A DNA stretch of 64,000 nucleotides from Algiphilus aromaticivorans DG1253 (GTDB lineage Bacteria; Pseudomonadota; Gammaproteobacteria; Nevskiales; Nevskiaceae). This document shows, piece after piece, positions 7,484 to 17,185 of this stretch. Within the stretch, counting starts at the first letter, position 1, and the number at the start of each line of letters is the position of its first letter. The stretch spans positions 434,001 to 498,000 of the forward strand of contig NZ_JPOG01000001.1 of the NCBI RefSeq assembly GCF_000733765.1, read 5' to 3'. The translations under genes and the position numbers were made by a program. The notes beneath the pieces are model-generated. The model was not told the origin of the DNA, searched no databases, and saw nothing but the letters and a program-made list of their open reading frames with translations.

Positions 7484-9160
7484 ATGTACAACAATACCCG
7501 CAATTTCATCTGCGCTCTGGCGCTCCTGCTGGCTCCGTCGTTGCTCGCTGCAGCAACGCCGTTACCAGCGGTTTCCAGCGCGCATCCGCTGGCCACTCAG
7601 GCCGGATCGGAAGTGCTCGAAGCAGGTGGTAACGCCTTCGATGCGGCGGTCGCCATGGCGGCCGTGCTCGCGGTCGTCGAGCCGCAGGAATCCGGGTTGG
7701 GCGGTGGCGGCTTCTTCCTTATGCACCGCGCGGCCGGCGGAAAGGATCTCGTCGTGGACGCGCGTGGAACAGCCCCCGACGCGGCCACCGGTGACATGTA
7801 TCTGGATGCCGACGGAAGGCCTGTGCCGCACTTCTCCCGGGACAGTCCGCTGGGCTCGGCCATTCCGGGCACGCCGGCTGCGCTGGCGCACATCAGCGAG
7901 CGGATGGGCAGCCGCAGCCTTGCCGACAATCTTGCGCCCGCGATCGAACTCGCCCGCAAGGGCTTCGCCGTGGATGCCAAGCTGGTCGGCGCCATCCGCG
8001 CCACCGCCGGCCGGCTGTCACCGGCGGCACGCGCGGTCTTCATGCCGGGCGGCCGTGTCCTGAAGCCGGGCGAGAGGCTGGTGCAGCGCGATCTGGCGCG
8101 AACGCTGCAAGCGCTGGCCGCCCACGGCGCCCAGGGTTTCTATGACGGTGAGGTCGCTGCGAGGCTGCGTCAGGGCGTCTTCAACGACGGTGGCATCTGG
8201 CGGCGGGACGACCTGCGCCGCTACCGCGTCGCCGAGCGCGAGCCGGCTCGTATTGCCTACCGTGGGCATCGCGTGACCACGGTGCCCTTGCCGGGCGCAG
8301 GTGGTGTGACCCTCGCGCAGATGTTGGGTGCGCTGGAGGCACGCGACTGGCCGCCATCCGACGATGCCACCGCCTGGCACGAGCTGATCGAGATCATGCG
8401 CTTGGCGCATCGCGACATGGCGGTGCATCTGGGCGACCCGGGCTTCGTCGACGTGCCGGCCGACCGCCTGACGAGCCCTTCCTATGTCGCGCAGATGGCC
8501 GACAGCGTCGGCCGTATGGCGGGGACAGTTCCGCGCACGGATGTGGCCCTGTTGCAGCAGCGCGAGAAGGGTCGCAACACGACACACTTCTCCATCATCG
8601 ATGCGGCCGGTAATCGCGTGTCGGCGACGCTGTCGATCAACAGTCTCTTCGGGTCCGGCTACATGCCGCCGGGCACCGGCGTGGTGCTGAACAATCAGAT
8701 GGACGACTTCGCGACCGCGCCGCTGGCACGCGACGTTTCGGGCCGTTTGCACGCCCGTGCCAATCACGTCCAGCCGCACAAGCGGCCACTGTCGACGATG
8801 ACCCCCATCTTCGTTGAAGGTCCGCGCGGCGTTTTCATCACGGGCACACCGGGTGGTAGTCGCACCCTCAACATGACCCTGCTGGCGGTGCTGCTGCACG
8901 TCAATGGCCTCGACGTCGACCAGATCGTCGCGGCGCCGCGCCTGCATCATCAGTATCTGCCCAATGTGGTGGAAATTGAGGCCAACACCCTGAGCGGCCG
9001 TCAGATGCAATCTCTCAAGCAGCGCGGGCACATGCTGCGCCCGCAGCGGGAGGCCTTCGGCGACATGCAGGCGATTCACTGGGACACCGAGCGCGGCGTC
9101 GTCGAGGCGGCATCGGATCCGCGTGGTCAGGGCGCGGCACGGGTACTGAGCGCGCACTAG
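7484..9160 (+). CDS. ggt: Gamma-glutamyltransferase (periplasmic)
   Basis: The 558-residue precursor has a signal peptide (about residues 1-24) followed by SAHPLATQAG and GGNAFDAAVA, the start of the large subunit. The autoprocessing site is NTTHFS, with Thr366 as the N-terminal nucleophile of the small subunit after self-cleavage. Downstream NSLFGSG and TPGGSRT complete the substrate and oxyanion site. It cleaves glutathione and transfers the glutamyl group. The start is the ATG at 7484, where the signal peptide begins. The 297 bases between the PhoD-type gene and this gene hold nothing I can name. Confidence 0.93.
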   Translation: MYNNTRNFICALALLLAPSLLAAATPLPAVSSAHPLATQAGSEVLEAGGNAFDAAVAMAAVLAVVEPQESGLGGGGFFLMHRAAGGKDLVVDARGTAPDAATGDMYLDADGRPVPHFSRDSPLGSAIPGTPAALAHISERMGSRSLADNLAPAIELARKGFAVDAKLVGAIRATAGRLSPAARAVFMPGGRVLKPGERLVQRDLARTLQALAAHGAQGFYDGEVAARLRQGVFNDGGIWRRDDLRRYRVAEREPARIAYRGHRVTTVPLPGAGGVTLAQMLGALEARDWPPSDDATAWHELIEIMRLAHRDMAVHLGDPGFVDVPADRLTSPSYVAQMADSVGRMAGTVPRTDVALLQQREKGRNTTHFSIIDAAGNRVSATLSINSLFGSGYMPPGTGVVLNNQMDDFATAPLARDVSGRLHARANHVQPHKRPLSTMTPIFVEGPRGVFITGTPGGSRTLNMTLLAVLLHVNGLDVDQIVAAPRLHHQYLPNVVEIEANTLSGRQMQSLKQRGHMLRPQREAFGDMQAIHWDTERGVVEAASDPRGQGAARVLSAH

Positions 9161-9169
9161 CCAGCGCTG

Positions 9170-9196
9170 CCGGGCGCCCGCTGTGGCGGCGCCCGG
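9170..9196 (+). terminator. GC-rich hairpin after ggt
   Basis: Inverted arms CCGGGCGCC (9170-9178) and GGCGCCCGG (9188-9196) form a 9-bp GC-only stem 10 bp after the ggt stop. There is no T-run, so termination by this element alone is uncertain. Confidence 0.4.
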
Positions 9197-9299
9197 CGCG
9201 CTGCAGAAGCCTCCTCGGCGGCACCGCTGGTCGCCCGCTGGCGCGGGACAGCGCAGAATAGGGGCTGTGTACGCCGCCATTCGACGAGGGGGAGCGCCC

Positions 9300-10511
9300 G
9301 TGCTGTTCCAGATTCAGACTCTGTTTTTCCGTTTCCTGCAGTTCCTGCTCAAGGTCGGGACTTTCATCTTGCCGATCCGTGTTCCCGAGACTTTCCGCGG
9401 CGCGGGGGCTGCGATGCAGCTCTGCGACGCCATCGCCGCCACGGGCGCGAAGAAGGTGCTGCTGGTGACCGACGCCATGCTGGTCGAGCTTGGCCTGGTC
9501 AAGCCCATTCAGGAGAAGCTGGAATCGCTGGGTGTGGGCGTCGTCACCTATGACGGCGTCAAGCCCGATCCGACTATCGAGCAGATCGAGACCGGCGTCG
9601 ACATCTACAAGGGGCAGGGCTGCGAGGCGATCATCGCCGTCGGTGGCGGCTCCTCCATCGATGCCGCCAAGGTCATCGCCGCGCGCGCCCGTAATCCGCA
9701 TGGTGTGCGCTGGATGGCCGGTCTGTTCCGGCTGCTGCGCAGCCCGGCGCCGCTCTACGCCGTGCCCACCACCGCCGGCACCGGCTCCGAGGTCACCATC
9801 GCCGCGGTGGTTTCCGATCCGGAGAAGGTGCGCAAGTTCGCGATCATGGATTTCCGCCTCGTGCCGCGCATGGCCGCGCTCGACGGCAGCCTGATGACGG
9901 GCGTGCCGGCGGCGATTACTGCTGCCACCGGCATGGACGCGCTGACGCACGCCGTCGAGGCCTTCATCTCGCGCAATGCCACCAAGGAAACCGACGCCGA
10001 GGCACGCGAGGCCGTGGCACTGATCATGGAGCACCTGCCGCGCGTCATGGCTGACGGCAAGGATCTGGAATCCCGCTCGCAGATGGCGGTGGCCTCCTAC
10101 AAGGCCGGTCTGGCCTTCACCAAGGCCGGTGTCGGCTATGTGCACGCCTTTGCGCATAACTTCGGTGCTCGATACCACATCCCTCACGGCAAGGCGAACG
10201 CCATCCTGTTGCCCTACGTGCTGGAGTATTCCAAGCACGCCAGTCGCTCTCGGCTGGCCGAGTTGGCGCGCATCGCCGGTGTCGGTGAGCAGAGTGCTTC
10301 CGAGGCAGCGCTGGCCGACGCTTTCATCGCGCACATCCGCGACCTCAATCAGCGCTTCGGCATCCCCGCGCGCGTCGACGAACTCGACGCTGCGGATATT
10401 CCGACCATCGCGACCAACGCGCGCTCGGAGGCCAACTGGTTCTACGCCGTGCCCCTCTACATGGATCGCGACACCAGCGAGCGCTTCCTGAAGCAGCTGC
10501 TACCAGCCTGA
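9300..10511 (+). CDS. Iron-containing alcohol dehydrogenase
   Basis: The 403-residue enzyme has the group III Fe-ADH features: KPDPT after the N-terminal strands, the NAD-binding GGGSSIDAAK, PTTAGTGSEVT, and metal-binding His residues in GMDALTHAVEAF and HAFAHNFG...IPHG. It oxidises an alcohol or reduces an aldehyde with NAD(P). The start is taken as GTG at 9300 behind GAGGGGGAG; the frame runs to 9183 but without a ribosome site. A hydrophobic, Phe-rich N-terminus (FQIQTLFFRFLQFLLK) precedes the catalytic domain, which is unusual and could tie it to a membrane. Confidence 0.9.
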   Translation: MLFQIQTLFFRFLQFLLKVGTFILPIRVPETFRGAGAAMQLCDAIAATGAKKVLLVTDAMLVELGLVKPIQEKLESLGVGVVTYDGVKPDPTIEQIETGVDIYKGQGCEAIIAVGGGSSIDAAKVIAARARNPHGVRWMAGLFRLLRSPAPLYAVPTTAGTGSEVTIAAVVSDPEKVRKFAIMDFRLVPRMAALDGSLMTGVPAAITAATGMDALTHAVEAFISRNATKETDAEAREAVALIMEHLPRVMADGKDLESRSQMAVASYKAGLAFTKAGVGYVHAFAHNFGARYHIPHGKANAILLPYVLEYSKHASRSRLAELARIAGVGEQSASEAALADAFIAHIRDLNQRFGIPARVDELDAADIPTIATNARSEANWFYAVPLYMDRDTSERFLKQLLPA

Positions 10512-10536
10512 CGCTGGCGGCTTCCGGGCGGCGGGT

Positions 10537-11232
10537 TCAGTCCCCGCCGCTGACCTCGGCGTGGAAGTCGCCGTCGAGCTGCGCGGCGTCGTTGCCCATC
10601 ATCTTCGGGTAGGCGGCGCGATAGGCGGCCATGACTTCCTCGTAGGGCAGGTCCCAGCGCCAGCCGTGGTCGGCGACGTATTCCATGTGGCGGTTGCCGC
10701 TGGCGTCGAAGGCGTGGAAGACCGAATCCTCGCGGCCGTCGAACTCCAGCGGCAGCGTGCCGGCCTTCTCGCAGAGTTCGCGGTTGAAGGCCGGCGTCGC
10801 CTTGATCCAGCGTCCGTCCAGAAAGACCTCGGTGTAGCCGTGATAGCGGAAGAGGTCGGTGCCCATGGCCGCGCGCAGCCGCGGCGAGCTCATGTGGTTG
10901 CGCACATCCGCGAAGCCAATGCGTGCGCCGATGCCGACCGCACGCAGCACTGCCGCGTAGAGTACGGCCTTGGTTACGCAGAAGCCGCGCCCGGCTTCCA
11001 GCACGGCGCTGGCACGCATGCCCTCCGGCGCCATATCGATGCGATAGGGGTCGTAGCGCAGGCCGTCGCGCACAGCGTAGTACAGCGCCACGGCGCGGGC
11101 GCGCGGCGCTGGATCATCGCCGCCGTTGCCCTCCGCGAAGGCGAGAATGCGCGGGTGGTCTGCGTCGATGTAGCGGCCGGGTGTCAGCGCTTCCTGTGGC
11201 GATGCGGGCCGGGTGTTTGTCTCGGAAATCAT
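10537..11232 (-). CDS. Transglutaminase-like cysteine protease-fold protein
   Basis: The 231-residue soluble protein has a transglutaminase-core arrangement: Cys in GRGFCVTKAVL, His in YHGYTEVFLDGRW, and the third-residue region KATPAFN where many relatives have Asp. Family members act as proteases, amidases or are inactive; substrate unknown. It has no signal peptide. It starts at the ATG at 11232 and converges with the alcohol dehydrogenase gene. Confidence 0.8.
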   Translation of the reverse strand: MISETNTRPASPQEALTPGRYIDADHPRILAFAEGNGGDDPAPRARAVALYYAVRDGLRYDPYRIDMAPEGMRASAVLEAGRGFCVTKAVLYAAVLRAVGIGARIGFADVRNHMSSPRLRAAMGTDLFRYHGYTEVFLDGRWIKATPAFNRELCEKAGTLPLEFDGREDSVFHAFDASGNRHMEYVADHGWRWDLPYEEVMAAYRAAYPKMMGNDAAQLDGDFHAEVSGGD

Positions 11233-11309
11233 CCCCGCATCCTACCCGCACGCGCTCGGGCGCTACGTCGATGTCGGTTTGGCGGGCAGACTCCAGCCAG
11301 TAGTAGGGA

Positions 11310-12401
11310 CTACTCGGACCGTGTCTCGCTTGATTCCCGAGCTAGCAGGACGCGCTTGCGCTCCACTCCCCAGCGATAGCCGGAGAGACTGGCATCCTGC
11401 CTAATCACCCGATGGCAGGGAATGGCCACCGCGAGCGGATTGCGGGCGCAGGCGCGGGCCACGGCCCGTGCCGCTTTGGGTGCACCGATGCGTTGTGCGA
11501 TCTCCGCATAGGTTGCCGTCTCGCCGGATGGGATCTCGCGCAGGGCCTGCCAAACGCGCTGCTGGAAGGCGGTGCCGCGAAGATCCAGTGGCAGGTCCAG
11601 GCCGATTCGCGGCGCTTCGACGAAGCCCACCACCTGCGCGACCAGAGCCTCGAATGCCTCGTCGCCGCCTACCAGAGCGGCATTGGGAAACTGGTCCTGC
11701 AGATCGCGGGCGAGGGTATCGGGGTCGTCACCAAGGAAAATGGCGCATACACCGCGCGCGCTCCGGGCGACAAGGATGGACCCGAGAGAGCATTCGCCCA
11801 CGGCGAAGTGGATGGTCGCACTGGCCCCGCCGTTGCGGTAATGCGCGGGGGGCATTCCGAGCAAGTCGTCGGCGTGTTCATAGAAGCGGCTGACGGTGCT
11901 GAAGCCCGCTTCGAATATGGCGTCCGTGACGTTCTTCGCGCGACGTAGCTCCTCCCGTAGCCGGCGGCCGCGGTGGGCGGCGCCGTACTGCCGCGGCGTC
12001 ACGCCGGTTATCTCGCGAAAAACGCGGTGGAAATGGGAACTGCTCATGCCGGCCTTCTGCGCGAGAGAGCTGACGCTCGGCATCGTCTCCGAAGCCTCAA
12101 TGCTTCGGCAGGCCGCGGCGATTGCTGCCGTGCGCCGCTCCGCGAGCGAAGCTCCGTCCGGACGGCAGCGTCGGCAGGGACGAAATCCCGCGCGCTCGGC
12201 GCTTTCCCGATTGGGATGGAAGCGTACGTTCTCGCGGCGCGCGAGCCGGGTAGGGCACGAAGGTCTGCAGTACACGCCGGTGGTGACAACCGCGTAGTAG
12301 AAGTGTCCGTCTGCGGCGGGGTCGCGTTCCACTACCGCCGCCCAGCGCGGATCATCGGTGGTGATATCGGTCTGGGGGCGAGTCTTCGATGCGGTATCCA
12401 T
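11310..12401 (-). CDS. ada: Bifunctional DNA alkylation-repair regulator Ada
   Basis: The 363-residue protein has all three Ada parts. The N-terminal zinc domain has YCRPSC and RPCRRC, giving four zinc Cys including the methyl-phosphotriester acceptor. An AraC-type HTH follows (about 90-180, SSHFHRVFREITGVTP). The C-terminal O6-methylguanine methyltransferase has the acceptor Cys in IPCHRVI. It repairs methylated DNA by suicidal transfer and, once methylated, activates the adaptive response. The ATG at 12401 is chosen because the zinc domain begins shortly after; the frame is open to 12566. No ada-box was identified. Confidence 0.94.
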   Translation of the reverse strand: MDTASKTRPQTDITTDDPRWAAVVERDPAADGHFYYAVVTTGVYCRPSCPTRLARRENVRFHPNRESAERAGFRPCRRCRPDGASLAERRTAAIAAACRSIEASETMPSVSSLAQKAGMSSSHFHRVFREITGVTPRQYGAAHRGRRLREELRRAKNVTDAIFEAGFSTVSRFYEHADDLLGMPPAHYRNGGASATIHFAVGECSLGSILVARSARGVCAIFLGDDPDTLARDLQDQFPNAALVGGDEAFEALVAQVVGFVEAPRIGLDLPLDLRGTAFQQRVWQALREIPSGETATYAEIAQRIGAPKAARAVARACARNPLAVAIPCHRVIRQDASLSGYRWGVERKRVLLARESSETRSE

Positions 12402-12510
12402 GACGCACGTTCTCCACCATTCGGTGTCTTGAACGGAGCGTAGCAACGGCCCAGGGGCGCCACACTCCGGATTCTGCTTTCGGGTTCGCCGGTTCCGGCG
12501 ATGGCGGTGC

Positions 12511-12541
12511 GAGCGGCCACCGGGAAACCCGGAGGCCGCTC
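12511..12541 (-). terminator. Hairpin after the SDR gene
   Basis: Arms GAGCGGCC (12511-12518) and GGCCGCTC (12534-12541), with an inner CCGGG/CCCGG stem, form a strong hairpin 3 bp beyond the stop of the leftward SDR gene. It lacks a T-run but its position fits a transcript end. Confidence 0.5.
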
Positions 12542-12543
12542 GC

Positions 12544-13314
12544 TCAGTTGCGGCTGATGGATACACCGCCGTCGACGCGATGGGCCTCTCCCGTCACAAA
12601 GCTCGAAGCGTCCGAGGCGAGGTACAGCACGGATTGCGCGATCTCTTCGGGCGACGCTATTCGCTTGACGGCATGAAGCCCGTTGACGAATTCCTGCACT
12701 TCCGGCCCGGCGTCGGGCGCATTCGCCATGTTCATCGGTGTGTCGACGCCGCCCGGGAGAATGGCGTTTGCGCGGATGCCCCGGTCACCCAGCTCGGCGG
12801 CAAGTACCTGCATGAGGCCGACGATGCCGGCCTTGCTTGCCGCATAGGCGCCTGCGCCGGGTAGGCCGATGCCGCAACCCACGAATGATGACGTAAAGAT
12901 TATCGAGCCACCGCCCCTCTGGAGCATGACCGGGATCTGGTGCTTGGCGCCGAGGAAGGCGCTGGTGAGGTTGGTGGCGAGAACGTCCTGCCAGTCCTCG
13001 ATGGACCTATCCAAGGTCGGCGTCAGCTCTCCGAACACGCCGGCATTGTTGAACGCGACATCGAGGCCGCCGAAGCGCTCCACCGCCGTCCCCGCCAAAC
13101 GTTTTGCGAATGCCTCATCGCGTACATCTCCGGCAAGGGCGACAGCTTCCGCGCCGGTGGCGGTGACCTCCGAAACCAGCGTGTCCAGTTCGTGCTGACG
13201 GCGCGCCGCGACCACTACCCGGGCCCCCTGCTCGGCGAACAGCCTGGCCGTAGCGCGGCCGATGCCGGAACTGGCACCGGTGACGATGGCAACTTTCCCT
13301 GCGAGTGCGAGCAT
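12544..13314 (-). CDS. Short-chain dehydrogenase/reductase
   Basis: The 256-residue classical SDR has TGASSGIG (cofactor loop), FNNAG, a catalytic Ser in the IIFTSSFVG strand, and YAASK (Tyr/Lys). Two Arg residues after the second beta strand (AARRQ) suggest NADPH preference. The C-terminal VTGEAHRVDGG is typical. Substrate unknown. The ATG at 13314 is 6 bp after AGGAG; a TTG two codons upstream (13320) overlaps that site and is less likely. Confidence 0.9.
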   Translation of the reverse strand: MLALAGKVAIVTGASSGIGRATARLFAEQGARVVVAARRQHELDTLVSEVTATGAEAVALAGDVRDEAFAKRLAGTAVERFGGLDVAFNNAGVFGELTPTLDRSIEDWQDVLATNLTSAFLGAKHQIPVMLQRGGGSIIFTSSFVGCGIGLPGAGAYAASKAGIVGLMQVLAAELGDRGIRANAILPGGVDTPMNMANAPDAGPEVQEFVNGLHAVKRIASPEEIAQSVLYLASDASSFVTGEAHRVDGGVSISRN

Positions 13315-13518
13315 CTCCAACTCCTGTCTTCATGATGAGAGGGGAGAAATCTGCCCGTGGCCAGGGTGCTTCGCTATCCGGTTCCTGCTCTCGAATTGCC
13401 GGGGCTGAGCGAACGGAATTCGAGCGGGGTCGGTGCGTGATCGACGGCGCTGCTACGGAGCTTGTCGCCGTGCTGTGCGCGGCTTGGGTGAGCTTCGTCG
13501 TAAGCACGCGGTGCCTCC

Positions 13519-13530
13519 GGGGGGGGGGGG
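13519..13530 (+). repeat. Homopolymer of 12 G in a divergent promoter region
   Basis: A run of 12 consecutive G lies 47 bp upstream of the yjbQ-like ATG, between it and the divergent SDR gene. Such tracts slip during replication and can alter promoter spacing, but they are also a common site of sequencing error. Confidence 0.9.
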
Positions 13531-13576
13531 CTGACGTGCGCACGCAAAAGTGCCAGTCGGCAATTATCCTGCGTTC

Positions 13577-13996
13577 ATGTGGTATCAGACCGAAACCCGC
13601 CTGCGGCCGCGTTCGCGCGGCTTCCATCTGATCACCGACGAGATCGTCTCGGCGCTGCCCGAGCTGGCCTCGGTGCAGGTCGGGTTGCTGCATCTCTTCC
13701 TGCAGCACACTTCGGCGGCGCTCAGCATCAACGAGAACGCCGATCCCACGGTCCGGGGCGACTTCGAGCGCTGGGTCAATCAGGCCGTGCCCGAGGACGC
13801 ACCCTACTTTGAGCACACCCTCGAGGGCAGCGAGGACATGCCGGCGCACATCAAGTCCAGCCTGCTGGGGTGCGAACTGACGATCCCCGTGCACCGCGGT
13901 GGGCTGCGGCTGGGCACATGGCAAGGGATCTATCTCTGCGAGCACCGTAACGATGGCGGTGCGCGCCGCGTCATCGCCACGGTCCAGGGCGAGTGA
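13577..13996 (+). CDS. YjbQ / UPF0047 family protein
   Basis: The 139-residue protein matches the YjbQ family along its whole length: [18 protein letters not shown], the acidic [15 protein letters not shown] segment, and [12 protein letters not shown] near the C-terminus. The conserved His and acidic residues line a putative metal site. Weak thiamin-phosphate-synthase activity has been reported for relatives, but the main role is unclear. The start is the ATG at 13577, where the family domain starts; an upstream in-frame start at 13550 adds nine unsupported residues. Confidence 0.9.
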   Translation: MWYQTETRLRPRSRGFHLITDEIVSALPELASVQVGLLHLFLQHTSAALSINENADPTVRGDFERWVNQAVPEDAPYFEHTLEGSEDMPAHIKSSLLGCELTIPVHRGGLRLGTWQGIYLCEHRNDGGARRVIATVQGE

Positions 13997-14176
13997 GCGG
14001 CACTGCAAGCTCTGGAGCGCTCGGCCGGACAGATCGAAACCACCGATGGCGGGTGTGACCGGGCCGTCCACCGCCCATCCACTGCCCAACGATGGGTGTG
14101 GCCCCCGTTGCCGTGCCGGTCGCGGGCTGAGGCGTGGAACAATGGCCGTCTGTCCTGACCCGCCCGGTGACCGCTA

Positions 14177-15370
14177 GTGCTGGATCTGTCGACGGTGGTG
14201 CTGATGATCGGCATCACTGCCATCTTTGCCATGGTGGCCATGCTCTATGTCTGGCGCGTGCACCATCGTGAGGTGGCGGTTCGGTACTGGGCGCTGGCCT
14301 TCCTTGGCCTGGGGCTCGGGGTCATTCTTGTCGGCCTGCGCGCGCGACTTCCGGATTTGATCACGATTGTCGTCGGCAATGGCCTGATCATCAGTGGCTT
14401 GATGCTGATGTATGCCGCGACGGCGATATTCGTTGGACGCAGAATTTCATGGACAGTCGTCGTCGTGGTGCCGCTGGCAGCCAGTGCAGGATTCGCCTAC
14501 TGGAGCATGGTGGCGCCTTCCTTCGCCGCGCGCGTGGTCTTGTTCAGTCTTGTGGCATGTGTGCCCTGGATGCTGATGATGCGAGCGCTGCTCGCGGATT
14601 CTCACGCTGGGCAGCGTTTTGTCTATCGCTTCGTTGCCGCGGTTTGCGGAGTCTGCATCCTGGTCGCCGTCACACGGGCAGTGGCCACGGTTCTGAATCC
14701 CGACATCGCGCGTCTGTTCGACGGTGGGCGTATCGAAGCAATCTGGTTTGTCACTGCGCACGCGATCGTATTCTTCATGCCCTTCGGCTTCCTGCTCATG
14801 ACCAGCCAGCGACTCGAACTCCGACTTGAGCGGCTGGCGAGTGAAGACCTGCTCACCGGGACGCTGAATCGTCGTGCTTTTCTGTCCCGCGCGTGGGAGG
14901 CAAATCCGGGGTGGGAGCGGGGCGAGCCGGCAGCGGTTCTCGTCCTCGATATCGACGATTTCAAGTTATTCAACGACCAGCATGGCCACGATGCCGGAGA
15001 CGCGGTGCTGCAGCGCTTTGCGCAGACCGTGAAGCCGCATCTGCGCAACGATGATCTGTTTGCGCGCGCCGGCGGCGAGGAGTTCTGGCTGCTGCTGCCC
15101 GGAGTCGGCCTGGGCGCGGCGAAGGAGATCGGCGAACGGCTGCGTGCGGCGGTAGAGGCCGCCGAGGTGGTGTACGACGGCAAGCCGATGCGCGTGACCG
15201 TTAGCGTCGGCGTGGCCGGCTTGATGCACGGCAATATGTCCGGTGCCATCACGCACGCGGACCGAGCCCTCTATGTCGCAAAAGCGCAGGGCCGCAACCG
15301 GGTTGTGGTGTCAGACGAGCGCGTCGCAGCCGCAGCAGCGCCCGTTGATGGCGACGGTCTTCACGGCTGA
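14177..15370 (+). CDS. Membrane diguanylate cyclase (GGDEF)
   Basis: The 397-residue protein has about six or seven hydrophobic segments in residues 1-215, then a short coiled stretch (QRLELRLERLASED) and a GGDEF domain. The active-site signature is GGEEF, a common active variant. An RxxD inhibitory site (RNDD) lies five residues before it, so product feedback is likely. It makes c-di-GMP from two GTP. The membrane part resembles a sensor without an evident ligand motif. The start is GTG at 14177. Confidence 0.9.
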   Translation: MLDLSTVVLMIGITAIFAMVAMLYVWRVHHREVAVRYWALAFLGLGLGVILVGLRARLPDLITIVVGNGLIISGLMLMYAATAIFVGRRISWTVVVVVPLAASAGFAYWSMVAPSFAARVVLFSLVACVPWMLMMRALLADSHAGQRFVYRFVAAVCGVCILVAVTRAVATVLNPDIARLFDGGRIEAIWFVTAHAIVFFMPFGFLLMTSQRLELRLERLASEDLLTGTLNRRAFLSRAWEANPGWERGEPAAVLVLDIDDFKLFNDQHGHDAGDAVLQRFAQTVKPHLRNDDLFARAGGEEFWLLLPGVGLGAAKEIGERLRAAVEAAEVVYDGKPMRVTVSVGVAGLMHGNMSGAITHADRALYVAKAQGRNRVVVSDERVAAAAAPVDGDGLHG

Positions 15371-15427
15371 GGCCACCGAGCGTGCGGCACGATTCGCCGC
15401 CCTCCGCCGCTCCTGAAGCGGGACGCG

Positions 15428-16933
15428 CTACAGCGCCCGCGCCAGTGGTGCGTCAACCCGCACGGAAAAGGGCATCGTGATCTCGTAGATGACGCCGCCG
15501 CGGCCGAAGCTGGTCGGTGTGCCGTCGCGCATGGCGCGCTGGCTCGCCACGTAGAGGCGGCGTCCGTCCGGCGAGAATGCTGGGCCGGTGACCTCGGAGG
15601 GCAACGCTGCATCGGCCGGGCCGGGCAGACGCAGCAGCGGGATGGTGCGGCCATCGGGCAGCAGCACCATCGCGCGCATGTCGCCGCCGTCCTCGACGAC
15701 GATCATCTCGCCGTCCAGCGTCATGGCCAGGTTGTCGACGCCGGTCAGCGGTGGCTCGTCCGGGTCCACCGGTGATCCGACGGGGCCGTCTTTCGGGTTG
15801 TAGATGCTTTCGATGGTGCCGCCGACGGTGTCGATGGCCCAGACGTTGTTGTCGCCCTTGGTGGAGAAGAAGACGAAGCCCTTAAGGAACCACAGGCCTT
15901 CGTTTCCGGCGAAGACGGTGGTCTCGTTCTGATAGACCTGCGGCTGTGGCGTGCCGTCGTCGATGGCATCCACCCAGCGGATCGGCACCGGGCCCTGGCG
16001 CGCGGCGTCAAGGCCGTCGTCCACCGCCAGCACCTGCAGCACGCCCCGCTCGAAGTCCGGCGCGCCGCCGGCCGGCCAGGCGTCGGTCGGGAAGACCGTG
16101 CGGTAGAAGCGGTCGTCTCCGGTGATGTCCTCGGTGTGATAGATCGCGCGTGCGGCCTCGTCCACCGCCACTTGCTCGTGCGCCTTGCGGCCGAAGCGGT
16201 CCAGGCGCCGGGGCGTGCCTCCGTCGCGCAACGGGCTGGCCTCGAACATGAAGCCGTCCAGGATTTCCTCGCCGTTGATCCAGGTTCCCCAGGGCGTGGC
16301 GCCGCCTGAGCAGTTGGTGGAGGTGTTGCGCTGGATCGGATAGGCGTCGACCAGATTTCCATCGGCGTCGAAGCGCAGCGCGCTGACGCCGCCGGAGAAG
16401 GGCAGCACCAGCGGCACCGATCCCTTGAGCAGCCCGGTGATGGCGCCAATGCCCCCTTCGACGGCCTCCAGCGTATCGCGCGACAGCAGGTCCGAGAGCA
16501 GTGGCGTATCCGGAAGTGCCGAGAACAGCGTCGTGGCGTCGCGTGCCTCCGAGTTGGAGACGTAGATCCAGCCGCCGTCCTCTGTGCGGAAGACGCCGCC
16601 GCCGTCCGGGTCCGAATGCCAGACGAAGTCAGGCTGTTCGGGAATCGGCGCTTCGTTGACTACCGCCACGACGCGCGAGCTGAAGCCGGCGGGCAGCTGT
16701 ACGCCGTTGCCGTCGGCTGCCTGCAGTGGCCCCATGTCGGCGAAGGCGCTGCGAAAGCCCGGATCGCGCGCGGCATTCCCGCCGGTACCGGAGCCGGAGC
16801 CGCCGCAGGCGGTGAGCCAGCTGGCGACCGGCACGCTGCCGGCGGCGAAGAGCAGGTTGCGCAGAAAGACACGTCGCGGAAGGCCGCGCTGCTGGATATC
16901 GCTGAGGATCGGGTGCGTGGCCCTTTGGGTCAT
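15428..16933 (-). CDS. PhoX-like phosphatase (DUF839), Tat-exported lipoprotein
   Basis: The 501-residue protein starts with a twin-Arg signal (PRRVFLRN, Arg20-21) ending in LTAC with Cys43, so a Tat lipoprotein. The DUF839/PhoX region has NCSGGATPWGTW, a conserved PhoX segment, plus repeated beta-propeller strands with WIYVSNSE, GLWFLKG and GPAFSPDGRRLYV. PhoX enzymes are Ca/Fe alkaline phosphatases, but several DUF839 members have no shown activity. It is a paralogue of the gene at 52714. It converges with the diguanylate cyclase gene. I found only a single GTCA half-site upstream, not a full Pho box. Confidence 0.82.
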   Translation of the reverse strand: MTQRATHPILSDIQQRGLPRRVFLRNLLFAAGSVPVASWLTACGGSGSGTGGNAARDPGFRSAFADMGPLQAADGNGVQLPAGFSSRVVAVVNEAPIPEQPDFVWHSDPDGGGVFRTEDGGWIYVSNSEARDATTLFSALPDTPLLSDLLSRDTLEAVEGGIGAITGLLKGSVPLVLPFSGGVSALRFDADGNLVDAYPIQRNTSTNCSGGATPWGTWINGEEILDGFMFEASPLRDGGTPRRLDRFGRKAHEQVAVDEAARAIYHTEDITGDDRFYRTVFPTDAWPAGGAPDFERGVLQVLAVDDGLDAARQGPVPIRWVDAIDDGTPQPQVYQNETTVFAGNEGLWFLKGFVFFSTKGDNNVWAIDTVGGTIESIYNPKDGPVGSPVDPDEPPLTGVDNLAMTLDGEMIVVEDGGDMRAMVLLPDGRTIPLLRLPGPADAALPSEVTGPAFSPDGRRLYVASQRAMRDGTPTSFGRGGVIYEITMPFSVRVDAPLARAL

Positions 16934-17185
16934 GGCTTCGTCGCGCGAGTTAGGAAGAGGGTAATTAAAGCAACCGCGCCAATATTATGACCAGCGCGTT
17001 GCGTTTCGGTGTCAATCAGTCGCACCGTGGTCGAGTACAGCGCATGCTTTCGGGCTGCACATTGGCTGCATTCCCGCCGGTCGGATGCTTTCAGGCGCTT
17101 GTCGGAAGGCGGGGTATTCACCGTCGACAAGCACCAGTGCTGCGCCCAATATCGCTTCCTGCCTTCCGCTGCGAGGCGCAAGCCG

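Noticed and set aside
16934-17010. Pho box upstream of the PhoX-like gene at 15428-16933
   Set aside because: Only one GTCAT half-site is present on the coding strand; 11 bp further the bases do not resemble the second half.
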